From assembly GCA_022432975.1 (NCBI GenBank), contig CM039516.1, positions 32,893,737-32,957,736 of the forward strand: a stretch of DNA of 64,000 nt, written 5' to 3'. A program made the position numbers and the translations under genes. Below are positions 1 to 11,136 of the stretch, in pieces. The notes beneath the pieces are model-generated. The model ran no database searches. It worked only from the letters and a program-made list of their open reading frames with translations, and was not told the origin of the DNA. Source of the DNA: Begonia masoniana (taxonomy: Eukaryota; Streptophyta; Magnoliopsida; Cucurbitales; Begoniaceae). Within the stretch, counting starts at the first letter, position 1, and the number at the start of each line of letters is the position of its first letter.

Positions 1-421
1 CTGTTTGGGCGACGCGCGCGCCGCCCCACCCAAGGCTCAAAAGAATTTTTTTTTATAAATTAACTTTTCAAAACACGTTTCAACCCGACTTTTTATGATA
101 CTTTTTAAACGTATTTTACGAGCTACCCCCATGTATTTTAAAGGATTTTAAGGACCCAAAAATCGAGTCGGCATTTTATAAAAAAATGGTTTAGCCTCGT
201 TTTAAATGTTCTAAAAGTCAAAATATTTTACGCCAAAAATCTCTAAGTCAAAGTTAGACCCTAAAGGTCAATAGAGGTGGGTCAATTGTCTAAGTCCGTT
301 TTCTTTTGAAGTGTGAAATAAAATAGAAAAATTTTATGTGAAAATACGAGGACTTAGGTCAAAGTTAAGTCACTGTCAAGTCATGTCCTATGACGGCCCG
401 GAGAGGGTCGGGGTCGTTACA
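1..421 (+). repeat. 3' part of a forward LTR, cut by the window start
   Basis: The segment ends in GGGGTCGTTACA, the same 3' terminus as the complete forward LTRs ending at 5699 and 42158. It holds no coding frame. Positions 71-89 are the exact reverse complement of 611-629 in the neighbouring reverse LTR, so this seems to be a related LTR in the opposite orientation. The 5' end lies outside the window and no target-site duplication can be checked. Confidence 0.45.
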
Positions 422-1293
422 ACGGGACTTAACATGACATTCACATTCACTTAAGACATTTTTGACGTGAAATTTTTTGACTTTTTAAAACTCTAAATCG
501 AAGACTAAAGTCGTTTTCGACAAAACGTTGACTCGGTTTTTTGGTCATTTAAATCGTTTAAAATACGTGAAAAAAGGTTAGAAAAATACGTTTGGGAAGT
601 ATCGTAAAACGTCGGGTTGAAACGTGTTTGAAAATCAAAAACTTAAAAAAAATGTTTTAGAACACATAATGCGCGTGCGCAGCCATTGCGCGCAGCACAC
701 CTCCAACGCACGCGTCGCTCACCCAAGTGCACGCAGCACTCAGATGGCGCGCGCGGGGTAGCTGATCGATCAAGCCCAAGGCGTGATCAATTGGCACTTG
801 CTTTGGTGTCGATCACCCAATCAGAACATCAACCGATCGATCGCTGCCCGCGCAGGCGATCAATCGACTAGGTGCACTCCGCGGGCGCCCACTGCGACCA
901 CTACTTCACCTTTCCCCTTTTTCACCTTTTTCCACCTTTTCTTCATTCCTTTCACCCACATTTCACCTATAAGCTTACTTCAACTTATCCCCAACATCAT
1001 CAACCTCTCAAACACTTTAAAACCTCAAAACGTAACTAAAAAACGTGTTAGAAAACGTAGCAGAATTTACTAAAACAAACAGCATGGATGACTCTAAGAA
1101 CCGAACATATTCATACATAACCTAAAATCCTAAAACAGTTCCAATATTTTTACAAACATGTACATAAGACCTTAAACTTCATTCACGGGTCAAAAAGGTC
1201 ACCCGATTGCTGAACACACCCCGTGAGCTCGTTCTTCCAACTGCTCTTAAACGTTAGCCTTAGGCTCATCTTCCTCATCTATACGATCTGTAC

Positions 1294-1842
1294 CTACATC
1301 ATAGAGTTTAACTAATGAGCCGAATGCTCAGTAAGGTTATATAGATGCAGTAAAATGCACGTGCTATGCATGAAGTTTCAAAACATGTACATACTTTACA
1401 TTTATGTTTAAGTGAACATGTTGGTTAAGTGAGACTTATAGGGGAGTGGGAAACATTATGTACATGACGTGGGTTAGTAATTTTTCCTTGTCTTATGGAG
1501 GGATAAAATAACATATTGTCCGCAGTAAGGACGATTTTATATAAGTCTCAGAGAAGGACAAGAACATATATGGCAGACCCCGTCCCACACTTAACCATAC
1601 TTTACATTTACATTTTTTTATCTTTCTTACTTCAAAACATGTGCATAAAACATTTTACATGACTTTCTTGAAAAACGTGATGCATGAACATACATTGTGC
1701 ATAAAACATAACATAAAACAAACATTCTTAACCTAAGATACATTCGATAACCTATCTACCCGTCAACATACCCCATAAAGCATAAATCCTAGTACCTCTG
1801 TGATGTAGACCTCAAGGGCCAAATACATGCATACGAACTTAT
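1294..1842 (-). other. Intron-like structured segment inside the reverse LTR
   Basis: On the minus strand the left arm CTACATCACAGAG (1796-1808) can pair with CTCTATGATGTAGG (1293-1306), with one A-C mismatch. A hairpin GGCC-CTTGA-GGTC precedes the left arm, and GAGC-ATTCG-GCTC (near 1318-1331) lies just before the right arm. The donor position reads AAATAAGT, so it is degraded. The plan matches the other LTRs of the window. Confidence 0.5.
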
Positions 1843-2587
1843 TTGAGGTCCGTCGAGTTTAGCAAACATTGAGCGTTTCTCCTTGGCGTTTCACGAACCT
1901 ATACTGTGCACATTTGAACCATTATTCACATTACATCGATTCTAGCTAATAAACAATCAAAGCATAACCTATGCTCAATTCGACTAGCTTAAACCTAATC
2001 AACTAACCAATTCAAGCAATTTCCATTTAAAATATTGGATTTCTCCCTATTTTGGGCTAACTTTCAAATTGACGTAACTCCCTCGTCCCTTATCTGTTTT
2101 CGATGATTTAACATGTTTCAAAAAACTTATAACGTCAAAATCAACATGGAATCATTAATTTATGGAAAACAACACGAAAATAGAGCCAGATAATCAAATT
2201 TGTGGACTGCCTTGTTTTGTGTCGATTTTCAAACCTAAGATCTGATTTTAACAAAACGTGTTTAGTTTTCCGTTGGTTTATTTATTCAAACCCTTAAACA
2301 ACATTCTATCATGCATTAGCATCAATTCGACAAATTTCTAAAACCCTAACCCTAAAACTCTCCACCAAAATCAACCTACAAATAGCCTATAACCGTTAAC
2401 TAACATATAGACTTCATTTTTGTGAAGAAAACAGAAGAAAACGGAGGAAAGTGAAGGCTGCTTTCGTCGTCAGCATGAGGAGCTGCTGGTTCGGCGTCGC
2501 TTGGAGAAAGAGGAAAATGAAGAGAGTGAAGAAGAAAAAAATGAGGAATAGAGGGAGGGAGAGGAGAAAAGTCATTAGGTGATTACG

Positions 2588-2590
<3 letters not shown>

Positions 2591-2671
<81 letters not shown>
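2591..2671. repeat. (AG)n microsatellite, about 40 units
   Basis: An uninterrupted AG dinucleotide run of about 80 bases inside the reverse LTR, close to its sense-strand 5' end. It is flanked by purine-rich GAGGAG and GAAGA sequence from which it may have expanded. Confidence 0.97.
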
Positions 2672-2674
<3 letters not shown>

Positions 2675-2891
2675 TGTTTGGTTATGAGGTTAGTGAAACT
2701 TTTTCGAGAAGCTTCATGATTTAATTGAATTTTGCTTAAAATCTTGTACGTTTTAACTCCCTATTTTTCTTAAACTCTTAAATTTTTGGTGTCCAATTTC
2801 CAATAAAACGTACATTGCACTTATAGCAAATTTCTTTCGTACAATGAATTTTAAGGACAATTACATGATTAGAAAAGTCAGGTGTTACACT

Positions 2892-3195
2892 GCGCAACGA
2901 TATAGTGCAAGGATGAGAGATGGAGCGCAGCAACCAGGAAGGTGCACACATATGAAGGGCGACACCGCAACCGATGGCACACGCAGACGAATAAAAGGCA
3001 CGCATCTAAAGATCCACGCCACAGCAACAACGCGCACAGAGATGAAACACTTGGCACGCGCAGACGGATCAGCAGTAGCGCGCATCAGGCACACATCAGG
3101 GAGTGCAACTAGTGGCGCATAGACGCTTTAGTAGGGCGCGCACAGGGCAACACGACACATGTGCGACAAGCCACTAGAAAGCCACGTGGCTGAGT
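2892..3195. other. Spacer between two LTRs, no recognised content
   Basis: About 300 bases between the end of the reverse LTR and the next solo LTR. It is relatively GC-rich, with repeated GGCACACGCAGACG and GGCACGCGCAGACGG type words. Short frames on both strands show no motif. Its last five bases, TGAGT, are the left TSD of the following solo LTR. Confidence 0.5.
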
Positions 3196-3895
3196 TGTAA
3201 CACCCGACAACTTCAACCAGGTGACTTCCTAACTGGCCATGATTATTCAATCTTCACGGTTTAGAATTTTATGCCAAGCTTAATTAATTACATGTTGTTT
3301 TAAACTAGGTTGAGTGGCAAAGTTGTAATAATGGAGGATTGAGACCAGTATTTAAAGAAAAAGGAAAGGATTCAAACCTCATTTAAACCACTGTAGCCGT
3401 CATCTCCTACTCTCGGTGATTTCCCCTCCCGAGCTCTCGCTCTCTGTCAGCTGGAAATTCCTCTTTCGACGATCGGTTTCCTTGCTGCTTCTCTGCTACT
3501 TTGTGCTCGAGGTACGAGTTTGGCAATGTAGCTATCTTTTAGTCGTTAAGCTCTGTTTTCTACTACGTGTTGAAGTTCTGGGTTCTTCAATGGCCGAGTA
3601 TTAGTAAGGGTATTTTAAAATCTGAAAGTGGTAATGTCATTCCGAATCGATTTTGGATATTAAACAACCAACTCTGAGCTATCGCTAATCGAATCTGTCT
3701 GTTTTGGGTTTTGGATTTCAAACTGTACAGAGAACTATACTAAGGATTCAGGAGTGACTATAACTATTAGATCCTAGGATGACTTGTGATTAGAACTAAT
3801 AGGATGTTGTTTTAACTACTGCAATGTAAATGTTTTAGGTGAAGAAGTTTGAAGAGAAAGGAGCTCAAGTTGCTAAGGAGACCAGGTAAGTGAAT

Positions 3896-4587
3896 GTACA
3901 GGTTTCTCGGTCATTAGGACCCTACATCAAAGGATGTTAGGTAGAAACTCATACAATGATTAGTAGTTCCCTTATGTTACTATCTAGTATTTATGTTGAT
4001 GATTAGTTCAATGGAAAGGTTTTATGTTGGATAGTGCTCTGTCTGTAGCTTGATGATTTAGAAATTTCCATGTACATGCATCATGAATATTTTATACATA
4101 TGAAAATGTTTTAAGAGCATGTTTTTCCTCATGAATAAAGTAAGAATATAAAACTGATGCAACGTGGACTAAGTGAGGGTTGGGGGCGGTTCGGCGTATG
4201 TCACAGTCCAAAAGAGGGACATATGAATACGACCCGCAGTAGGGACCAAGATCAAACTCACTGTCGAACCCCCTTTACCGGCACAAATCCTCTCTTAATC
4301 CACACAACTTAAATGAAGAATATGATCCATGATTATGAATGAAAAATACGATCCATGATTATGAATGAAAAATACGATCCATGATTATGAATGATAAATA
4401 CGATCAATGATTATGAATGATAAATACGATCCATGACTATGAATGATGATTACGAGCAAAGATATGAACGAGAAAAAAGAAAAGAGACTTATGAGTATGT
4501 GATTTCCCGAGTTTTACATTCATGCATCCATGTTAGTGTTGCATTCCTTACTAAGCATTAGGCTTATAGTTAAACCTTATGATGTAG
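3896..4587 (+). other. Intron-like structured segment inside the LTR
   Basis: The donor-like CAG|GTAAGTG is at 3896 and the acceptor-like GATGTAG|GTGAAG ends at 4587. CCTACATCA (3921-3929) is exactly complementary to TGATGTAGG (4580-4588), which covers the acceptor. The hairpin GGTC-ATTAG-GACC lies directly before the left arm and AAGC-ATTAG-GCTT shortly before the right arm. The loop holds the 26-bp minisatellite at 4324-4453. Confidence 0.6.
4324..4453 (+). repeat. 26-bp minisatellite, five units
   Basis: Units start with GATCCATGATTATGAATGA at 4324, 4350, 4376, 4402 and 4428 with a few substitutions. The array is inside the loop of the LTR structured segment. A four-unit version of the same array is in the homologous LTR at 40699-40802. 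Confidence 0.93.
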
Positions 4588-5024
4588 GTGAAGAACTAAC
4601 AGGTGAGGATTTCCAGTCCAGAGATGATGTTTAAAGCTGGTTGCTGGAGGATGCTCAGTATGACAGTGCAAGGCTGGGCAGGCGATTAAGACCCCTGGTT
4701 ATGCTCATAGTATGTCAGTGAAGTTTATGATAAACGGATGTCTAAGTAGAATAGAATTTCTTATAACCATGAGATTTAGATTTGAATGATTAGATTTAAG
4801 AGCCTGATGATGATTTTAAAGATTATTGAATGGTTTGTTTTGCTTAAGCCTTCCGCTATGCGCATTTTGGATGAGTTTATGATTCTTACTCATTGAGGTT
4901 TATAGTTACTAAGTTAAGATTCGGGTGAGTTGTGATATTTTCTATTGGATGAAGTTGTTTGATGATTATAGTGTTTTTCTGTCGTGTGATAGAAGCTGGA
5001 TAAGGCCATCATCCGGCTGACGTC

Positions 5025-5268
5025 ATCGGCAGATGTAGAGTGTTTAAGCCATCAGATGATGAAAGTGCTATTTTGTCGTCTAGCGATCGGCAGATGTAGA
5101 GTGTTTAAGCCATCGGATGATGAAAGTGCTATTTTGTCGTCTAGCGATCGGCAGATGTAGAGTGTTTAAGCCATCGGATGATGAAAGTGCTATTTTGTCG
5201 TCTAGCAATCGGCAGATGTAGAGTGTTTAAGCTATCGGAAGATGTAAGTATAGTTTGTCGCCTAGTTA
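5025..5268 (+). repeat. 61-bp minisatellite, four units, in the LTR 3' third
   Basis: Units begin ATCGGCAGATGTAGAGTG at 5025, 5086, 5147 and 5208, and each contains ATTTTGTCGTCTAGC and CATCGGATGATGAAAG. Diverged single copies continue to about 5470. The shared words TTTTGTCGT and CGGATGATG link this array to the arrays in the other forward LTRs of the window. Confidence 0.9.
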
Positions 5269-5704
5269 GCGGATGATGTGAGGGTTATCTTGTCGTTTAG
5301 TGACTGGGTCATGTTTTAATTATTCACGTAAGGAGCACATGTTCACCGGATGATGTCCCCCTTATTTCATCAGATGATGTAGAGAGTTTCTTCACCGGAT
5401 GGTGTAAACATGGTTTTGTTGTCTAGTGACCGGTAGATGTGGTTTATTCCTCTATCGGTAGATGCAGTCTAAAGGTTTAAGTTTTCCTTCACCAGCCGAT
5501 ATACATTGCACTGCCCGCCGGCAGATGTGTAATGTTTTCCTTTGCCGAATGAGGCCTAGTGAATCGCGTATGACATCTTGAGTTAAATTATGTTTCAAAA
5601 AAAAAAATACATTATTAATAATGAATAAAGTGTGAGTAATAAGAATTAAATGATTAAGAAAGATATGGATTATGTGACGATCTCTCTGGGGTCGTTACAT
5701 GAGT

Positions 5705-6658
5705 CGTACTCCAACGGATAGTTTTGAGCAACGGCTCTTTTGAGCTGTTCTTCCTTCTCTTCTCCTCCGATTCTCCTTCTCTTATATTTAAGCTTTCTCC
5801 AAAGCCTTGTAAATGTTGGTTGAGTAATAAAATTTTTGGAAAACAGAGACATTTGTCTTCTTGTTGGAGTTTCTCTGTGAGACTCGTTCTCGGTGTTCAT
5901 CCATAGGAGGTGAGTAGCACCCAATGGAATCACCACAAATTGTTCGTCCAAGTTCATGGTTACTTGGTGGTACTCTTAGCTCCATTCTTCTCTCCAAACT
6001 CTCAAGGAGTTAGATAACATAGGAAGGTGGAAAAACCTTCGCCTCGACGCTGTGAATTCTTCGTACGTGAAGAAATTCTCACCCGAAGCATAATGTTGCT
6101 TTTGGGCCAGCCACGGGCATTTCATTCCCTTCCATTATCACTGTTGGCCGTTTCTGAGGGAAAAGCAGCAAGTTGCGAAGGATGTTTCATCCTGTTGCTG
6201 GAATTCACTTCGTACACGAAGTAAATTTATCTGCCAACTCAATGGACGTTGACCGAACTAGCAAGGACTTCCATCCAACGACGTTCCTCTGAGGTATTTT
6301 CTGATTGTTTCGTTCACGCCCAATCATTGAATCACTTCACCCACTTCACATTTCCTTTTCTATTTTATGTTATTTTCTGCTCTATTTGGGAGACTCTTCA
6401 GAATTGTTGACCGAGAGCATTATTTTTGTGTTATTTCCTTGTTGTTTGTCGTTCCTTTCAATGTTGTTTTACGTGTTGTTAGCTTCAGATTATCCTCACT
6501 AGATTGCACGCTCTCTTGCTTTCTTTCTCTGTTTTTGTTAACTATTTGTTGTTGATACGCCTTTGTTGTATTTGGGAGTGTTCTTTTGAACACAATTTTC
6601 TTGTCTTCATATTTTTGTCTTCCACTTGCATCTATTTTAGGTCCCAAATCACGTCAAG
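5705..6658 (+). other. LTR or leader-like sequence upstream of a primer-binding site
   Basis: No coding region is visible. The segment has a TATTTAAGC box near 5786, an AATAAAA signal near 5827 and pyrimidine-rich stretches, and it ends just before a Met-tRNA-type primer-binding site. This order fits the end of an LTR plus leader of the old gypsy element whose integrase tail follows at 7162. No matching second LTR or TSD was found, so the call is tentative. Confidence 0.3.
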
Positions 6659-6670
6659 TGGTAACAGAGC
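6659..6670 (+). promoter_or_regulatory. Degenerate initiator Met-tRNA primer-binding site
   Basis: TGGTAACAGAGC differs at one base from TGGTATCAGAGC, the usual plant retrotransposon site complementary to initiator Met-tRNA. The preceding CAAG and following TGAATG fit the usual setting. It marks the start of the internal region of an old element. Confidence 0.5.
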
Positions 6671-7161
6671 TGAATGAGTCCTTGGTGATTTGTTTTTCTC
6701 TGTTTTCCATTTCTCTGTTGTGTTTATTTGAGCCATTTGGTTTTATGTTGTTTTTGTTTTATTGTCTTGTGATCATTTTAGTTTCATCTACTAGTATATC
6801 ATGTTTAACCATGTTTAGAATAGTTAAAATGTATTTCCTAATTTGTTAGCATGTTCTCAGTGTCTAGGTATTTCAAAGATAAATTCATCTGTTGAGGGAG
6901 ATTGAAAAGCCAAAAGATCTCGTAAAAAGTATATCAATTTCAAGTCGATCGAAAACATCAAATAAGTTTGAGGGGTTAGTAAGGACATTTGATTTATATA
7001 TTGCACCTATTACTTGTATAAGATTGATAAATAATATGTCGAAATTTTTATTGGAAAATTTGTCACAGTTTACTTTGTACACAATTTGGTTTATGACAAA
7101 AATTTTGAGGACTTAAAATAAGATTTTTAACGTTTTAAAGGATGTTAATTATATTAGATAT

Positions 7162-7690
7162 TATTCACCGTTTGATATTATTGATGATTTTAATCCATTT
7201 AATATTTAACTTTGTTAATTAATAAGTTTGCTATTGTACATGGAAGGAAAAATGATGAATTTGTTAATAAATTTCATTTAATGGTAAAATCTATTTTTGA
7301 ACATGGAGATTGAGTTTGGCTACATTTACAAAAATAAAGGTTTCCCAACCAATGGAAGAATAAGTTGCAACCATGAGGAGATGACCTTTCCAAGTCCTAG
7401 AGCGTATCAGCGACAACGCATACAAGATTGATTTACCGAGTGAATATGGTAATGTAAGCGCATCTTTTAATGTTAGGGGTTTGTTTTTATATGATGCAAG
7501 AATTTGAGAGTGAATCTTTTCGAAGATGGAGGGAATGATGTGAACTAAGGTGCTACTAAGCTCAAGCCCAAATGAAAAAATTATTCTCTAGATATTAGAG
7601 GCCCAATGACTAGATTGAGAATTAAGAAATTGCATGAAGCCTTGCATGAAGTGGTCTTAGAGATTCAAGAGAAATAATCTTCCCAACATG
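7162..7690 (+). pseudogene. Ty3/gypsy polyprotein remnant (integrase C-terminal end)
   Basis: Translation with frame changes gives pieces typical of the end of a plant Ty3/gypsy polyprotein: SPFDIIDDFNPF near 7165 (the conserved region after the integrase core), a stretch around 7310-7470 resembling the post-integrase segment with RINDNAYKIDLP-like order (encoded near 7405-7440), and RGPMTRLRIKKLHEAL near 7599-7646, a common C-terminal tail. Stops and frameshifts lie between them, so the gene is dead. Upstream from 6890 a 74-codon frame is visible but not recognised. The element continues as LTR-like sequence after the inserted solo LTR at 7916-10100. Confidence 0.65.
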
Positions 7691-7915
7691 ATTCAAAACT
7701 ACTAAATCTGTAAGTATTAAAGAAAATGTCATGAAGGGAAGATATGTCGAAGATTCGTGAATGATCATGTGGAAAAAGGGTGTGGCGCACATGTACATGC
7801 AAGAATTAAAAAAGACATGTGTCATGCACATGCAAATCCATGCAAATCACGTTCAAATCAAGTTTAAAAGCAAGATGCAATATGACTTAAAGGATCCACG
7901 AATTTCCTCTTATTT
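7691..7915 (+). other. Downstream sequence of the old gypsy element, left part
   Basis: AT-rich sequence after the polyprotein tail with no frame of its own. It joins 10106 across the solo LTR, since TATTT occurs once at 7911-7915 and again at 10101-10105 as TSD. A clear polypurine tract was not identified. Confidence 0.4.
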
Positions 7916-8249
7916 TGTAATGCCCTGAATTATATAAACTCGGTTCGCTACACAATATACTGAACCATACTATGACATTCTGAGTAAATTTCAAAATTTC
8001 ACTCAACGGTCAAAGTTTGACTCTTAAAACGTTAAAACTTGCAGCGGAAATTCATTTGTATAAAACAGCATTTATTAATTTAATTAAAATATTAAAGTCA
8101 ATCGGTTGAAAGAAAACAAAAGAAAATAGAACACCTCTACCGCTGAATAGTTCCAGCGATAGAGAGAGAAACAAAAGGCGTCCACCGCTCGCATCCACCG
8201 ATTGCAAAACGACAAAATTTACTATCCACATCTACCGCTCGCATCCACC

Positions 8250-8530
8250 AATCACAAAACGACAAAAAAACTATTACTCATATCCACCATTCACAAAACG
8301 ACAAAAGGACCTATTACTCACATCCACCGTTCACAAAACGACAAAAGACCTATTACTCACATCCACCGTTCACAAAATGACAAAAAGACCTATTACTCAC
8401 ATCCACCGTTCACAAAACGACAAAAGACCTATTACTCACATCCACCGTTCACAAAACGACAAAAAGACCTATTACTCACATCCACCATTCACAAAACGAC
8501 AAAAATCTAAAACGACAAAAATCTATTACT
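8250..8530 (-). repeat. 39-40-bp minisatellite, about six units
   Basis: Plus-strand units contain TTCACAAAACGACAAAA and CCTATTACTCACATCCACC, with starts at 8291, 8331, 8370, 8410, 8449 and 8489. The sense strand has TTTTGTCGTTTTGTGAACGG, the same core as the 60-bp arrays of the forward LTRs. A 102-codon plus-strand frame across it is only repeat translation. Confidence 0.93.
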
Positions 8531-8539
8531 CACATCTAC

Positions 8540-8720
8540 CGATAGACAACATCCACCGATAGACAACATCCACCGGTGAACAGTAATACTCTACATCCAC
8601 CGATAACGAAACGATAAAAAAATCTATTACTCACATCTACCGATAGACAACATCCACCGATAGACAACATCCACCAATAGAAAACATCCACCGATAGACA
8701 GCATCCACCGGTGAACAGTA
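8540..8720 (-). repeat. Short direct repeats of a 17-bp word
   Basis: ATCCACCGATAGACAAC and close variants recur about six times, next to two copies of ATCCACCGGTGAACAGTAA. They extend the array of the same LTR toward its sense 5' direction. Confidence 0.85.
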
Positions 8721-9075
8721 ACACTCTAAACAAATGGACAACTCTGCCTACTAAAAGAACTTGTAAATTTTAACAGCAGCTATTAAAAACAACATAAATC
8801 CACAACTTTATAAATCCAGAATGACAATCTACAACTAAAACCAAATCATGTTTTTCATAATCAGAAAAGCTCTAAAATTATTAAAAACATTAAACTCCTG
8901 CTGTCATTAACATTCTTAGCATACTAAAACTGAACCATTGTCAACTAAACTTTCACACTTACTGACATTAGTTAAACCGCCCCATCAGATTACTAAGTCG
9001 AGGCATAGGTGTGCTCCATCAACTGCTCCTAGTCTTTAGTAAATTCAGGGAATTCTCCAGTAGTTACCTCAGCAC

Positions 9076-9566
9076 CTACATCACAAAACTCATCTATTAG
9101 TCTAATGCTAAATAAGTAGAGCAATAATGAAATGATAAGCTGAAACATAAATCCTAGTTATGCAGTTTCTACTTTCACATCTTAGTTGCATTTACATTCA
9201 TTCTCTGATTTGATCCCTCGTTTCCATTGGGAGTTGGATCAATTCTCCCAAAGTCATACATCCTCTTCATCGATTAAGGGGTGGATTAGTTCCCTTAACA
9301 GCTGTTCTGATCCTATATTCCATTGGGAAGCGGATCAATTTCCCAAAGTCATACATCCTCTTCATCGATTAAGGGGAGGATTAGTTCCCTTAACAGTTAG
9401 TCTATCACAATCTGTTCATGCCTTACCATGTCATTACATGTAAATTCATTTTCGTGTTCTTTCCAGAAAAAAAAAACATGATACATGACACACAGAAAAC
9501 ATTAAAACAAGCATAAACCTACTGTTTTGTGATGTTGACCCGAAGGCACACACATACTCTACTTAC
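9076..9566 (-). other. Intron-like structured segment inside the reverse LTR
   Basis: On the minus strand the donor-like CCAA|GTAAGT is at plus 9561-9568 and the acceptor-like GTAG|GTG at 9075. Arm ACATCACAAAAC (plus 9524-9535) is exactly complementary to GTTTTGTGATGT within 9075-9089. A GCC-TTCG-GGT hairpin precedes the left arm and TTAGC-ATTAG-ACTAA precedes the right arm. Confidence 0.6.
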
Positions 9567-10105
9567 TTGGTCTCCTGAAAAGTTTAGTTGAAGTCTACCT
9601 CGGAAGTTTGCTCAAACCTAAAACCATAAATATAACATTAATCAAATCTTCTCTAAACTTAATCCTAAATCAACTAGAAATCTAAGGAAACTAGTTTGGG
9701 ACTCTGGTTTTCGAGCATTCTTGATTCACCATAAAACCCGAACTAACTCTCGCTTACAGCATTCTCAAAACCACATTTATAACCCCCTCTTCCATCGATA
9801 GTTACAATGTAGCAAGAAATCGAAGTAGAACTCACCTAGCTTGGAGAGAATGGGAGAGAAAATCGCCGAGAGAAACTCTGCTTAGCTGAGCTGAATGCCG
9901 AGAAAGGAAAATGAGAAACAGTGACGGCTAAACCTCATTAAACCCTCCCTTAAATACGTTATCCACTATAGATCTCTATTTACCATAATGCCCTTACTTA
10001 GTAGCTCATTAACCTAATCAATAATTCTCCCAATTTCATCCATAAAGTGTACACTATTAGTTGATAAGGTAAAATCGGTTCAATGGAACCGAGTATTACA
10101 TATTT

Positions 10106-10619
10106 TAGTTGAGTTTTTATTTTTATATTAGTTTTTCAAATATTTAGAAATAGCATTTATTTAGAAATATTTAATTATTGTTTGAAACCTATTTAAAGGC
10201 TTAACCTTTGCGGCATGAGGGACCAATTAATGAGAAATATTTTATTTTTTAGAGAATCATCTATTCCGTTCTTTGTGAAGAACTTGATCTTCATCAAGAA
10301 TTGATTTGATAGCTTTGGTTCAGCCAAAAAACTGTGGCTCAGCCAAAAAACTGTGGCTCGGGCCAAGCTCCTAAATTGATAACTACGATTCCATCGGCAA
10401 GACTCAATCAGGCTCTATTTCCTTTATTTTCTTGAATCACATGGTGATTCAGTTGTTTATTCTGTGTTGTTTACAGGTCTTGAATTTTTCCAAAATCCAA
10501 GGTTCGCATCACTTACTTCCACTATGATCTTTTGGAAGCGTGTAAACGGTGAAATTTAGTGCAACTTGCTCTAAATTTGTATGTAAAATACAGTGCAAGA
10601 TCTACGTATAAAATCTAGT
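10106..10619 (+). other. Downstream or LTR-like sequence of the old gypsy element, right part
   Basis: It resembles the 3' portion of a plant gypsy LTR by layout: CTATTTAAAGGC at 10189, then a segment with ATTTTATTTTTTAGAGAA, then GTGAAGAACTTGATCTTC. A 20-bp word containing CAGCCAAAAAACTGTGGCT is repeated in tandem at 10322-10360. No frame is supported. Confidence 0.35.
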
Positions 10620-10624
10620 CATTG

Positions 10625-10858
10625 TGTAATGCCTCGTAGCGCACCATTTTTTTTTTTACTTTTTCTTTAAAATAGTTCACTTAAAATTTTAAAATCATTT
10701 CATTGAAAACGTACAACGAAAGTCTTAAAAACATAATTTTCATTAAAATAAAATCAACGATCTCAAATGGTCATTTGAAAACAATACTTAATAAATTCAT
10801 CTATAAATATAACAAAATAATAAGTGACATAAATCTCTTTTAACTCCGATAGAAATAA
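10625..10858 (-). repeat. Split reverse LTR, first segment
   Basis: It begins TGTAATGCCTCG on the plus strand. The same LTR resumes at 13221 and at 38042 and ends GGTTGTTACA at 39343. The flanks CATTG (10620-10624) and CAATG (39344-39348) are a TSD with one mismatch. Summed length of the three pieces is about 1.77 kb. Confidence 0.7.
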
Positions 10859-11101
10859 TGTAACGACCCTTACACTATTCCCTTAATTTCTCGTATAAAT
10901 TTTTCTTTTTAAATCTCTAATGCAAATTAAAACGTCCTTAAAACCAATTGAAGAAAATACGTTAAAACAAATGTTGAAATTGCTTTGAAAAATAAATTAA
11001 AAACATTAAAAGAACATATTAAAACATCGACCAAGGGAGTTGAGGGCAAACAGAGCATTTCGCCCGTGAAATGCCTGGCCGATCGATCGGCTGTGGCCAA
11101 A

Positions 11102-11104
<3 letters not shown>

Positions 11105-11136
<32 letters not shown>
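11105..11136. repeat. Homopolymer run of 32 G
   Basis: An unbroken G tract inside the reverse LTR, directly followed by CGAACGATCGCCCC. Such a run is prone to sequencing and assembly error, so its exact length is uncertain. Confidence 0.9.

Larger units (their letters stand above)
422..2891 (-). repeat. Reverse-oriented LTR, probably a solo LTR interrupted at its left side
   Basis: Read on the minus strand it starts with TGTAACACCTGA at 2891. Many blocks match the reverse LTR at 52466-57423, such as the segment with GAGCCGAATGCTCAGTAAG near 1317 and the CTCAAGGGCCAAAT block near 1811. The sense-strand 3' terminus is missing, probably because the forward LTR of 1-421 inserted there. No open frame of substance is present. 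The family is inferred from the terminal sequence and internal blocks only. Confidence 0.6.
3196..5699 (+). repeat. Solo LTR (Ty3/gypsy type), TSD TGAGT
   Basis: The LTR begins TGTAACACCC and ends GGGTCGTTACA and is flanked by the perfect duplication TGAGT at 3191-3195 and 5700-5704. No internal domain or second LTR is attached, so it is a solo LTR of 2504 bp. It is clearly homologous to the solo LTR at 39529-42158, including a TATTTAAAG box about 150 bp in, a donor-like CAGGTAAGTG and a cluster of CATCGGATGATG and ATCGGCAGATG repeats in its 3' third. TGACGTCA at 5018-5025 is a perfect bZIP-type palindrome. Confidence 0.93.
7916..10100 (-). repeat. Reverse solo LTR, TSD TATTT
   Basis: On the plus strand it begins TGTAATGCCC and ends GAGTATTACA, and it is flanked by TATTT at 7911-7915 and 10101-10105. 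On the sense strand it starts TGTAATACTCGGTTCC, close to the start of the solo LTR at 26418. A TATTTAAGG box lies about 145 bp from the sense 5' end (plus 9951-9960). Its loop carries two copies of a unit with GATCAATTCTCCCAAAGTC (near 9237-9400), matching loop repeats of the forward LTRs. Length is 2185 bp. Confidence 0.93.

Noticed and set aside
2341..2360. Telomere-like CCCTAACCCTAAA words
   Set aside because: Only two imperfect units inside an LTR; not a telomeric array.
6305..6849. Hydrophobic plus-strand frames (60-87 codons) suggesting small membrane proteins
   Set aside because: T-rich leader or LTR sequence gives Leu/Phe/Ser-rich frames by composition; they overlap in different frames and include the primer-binding site.
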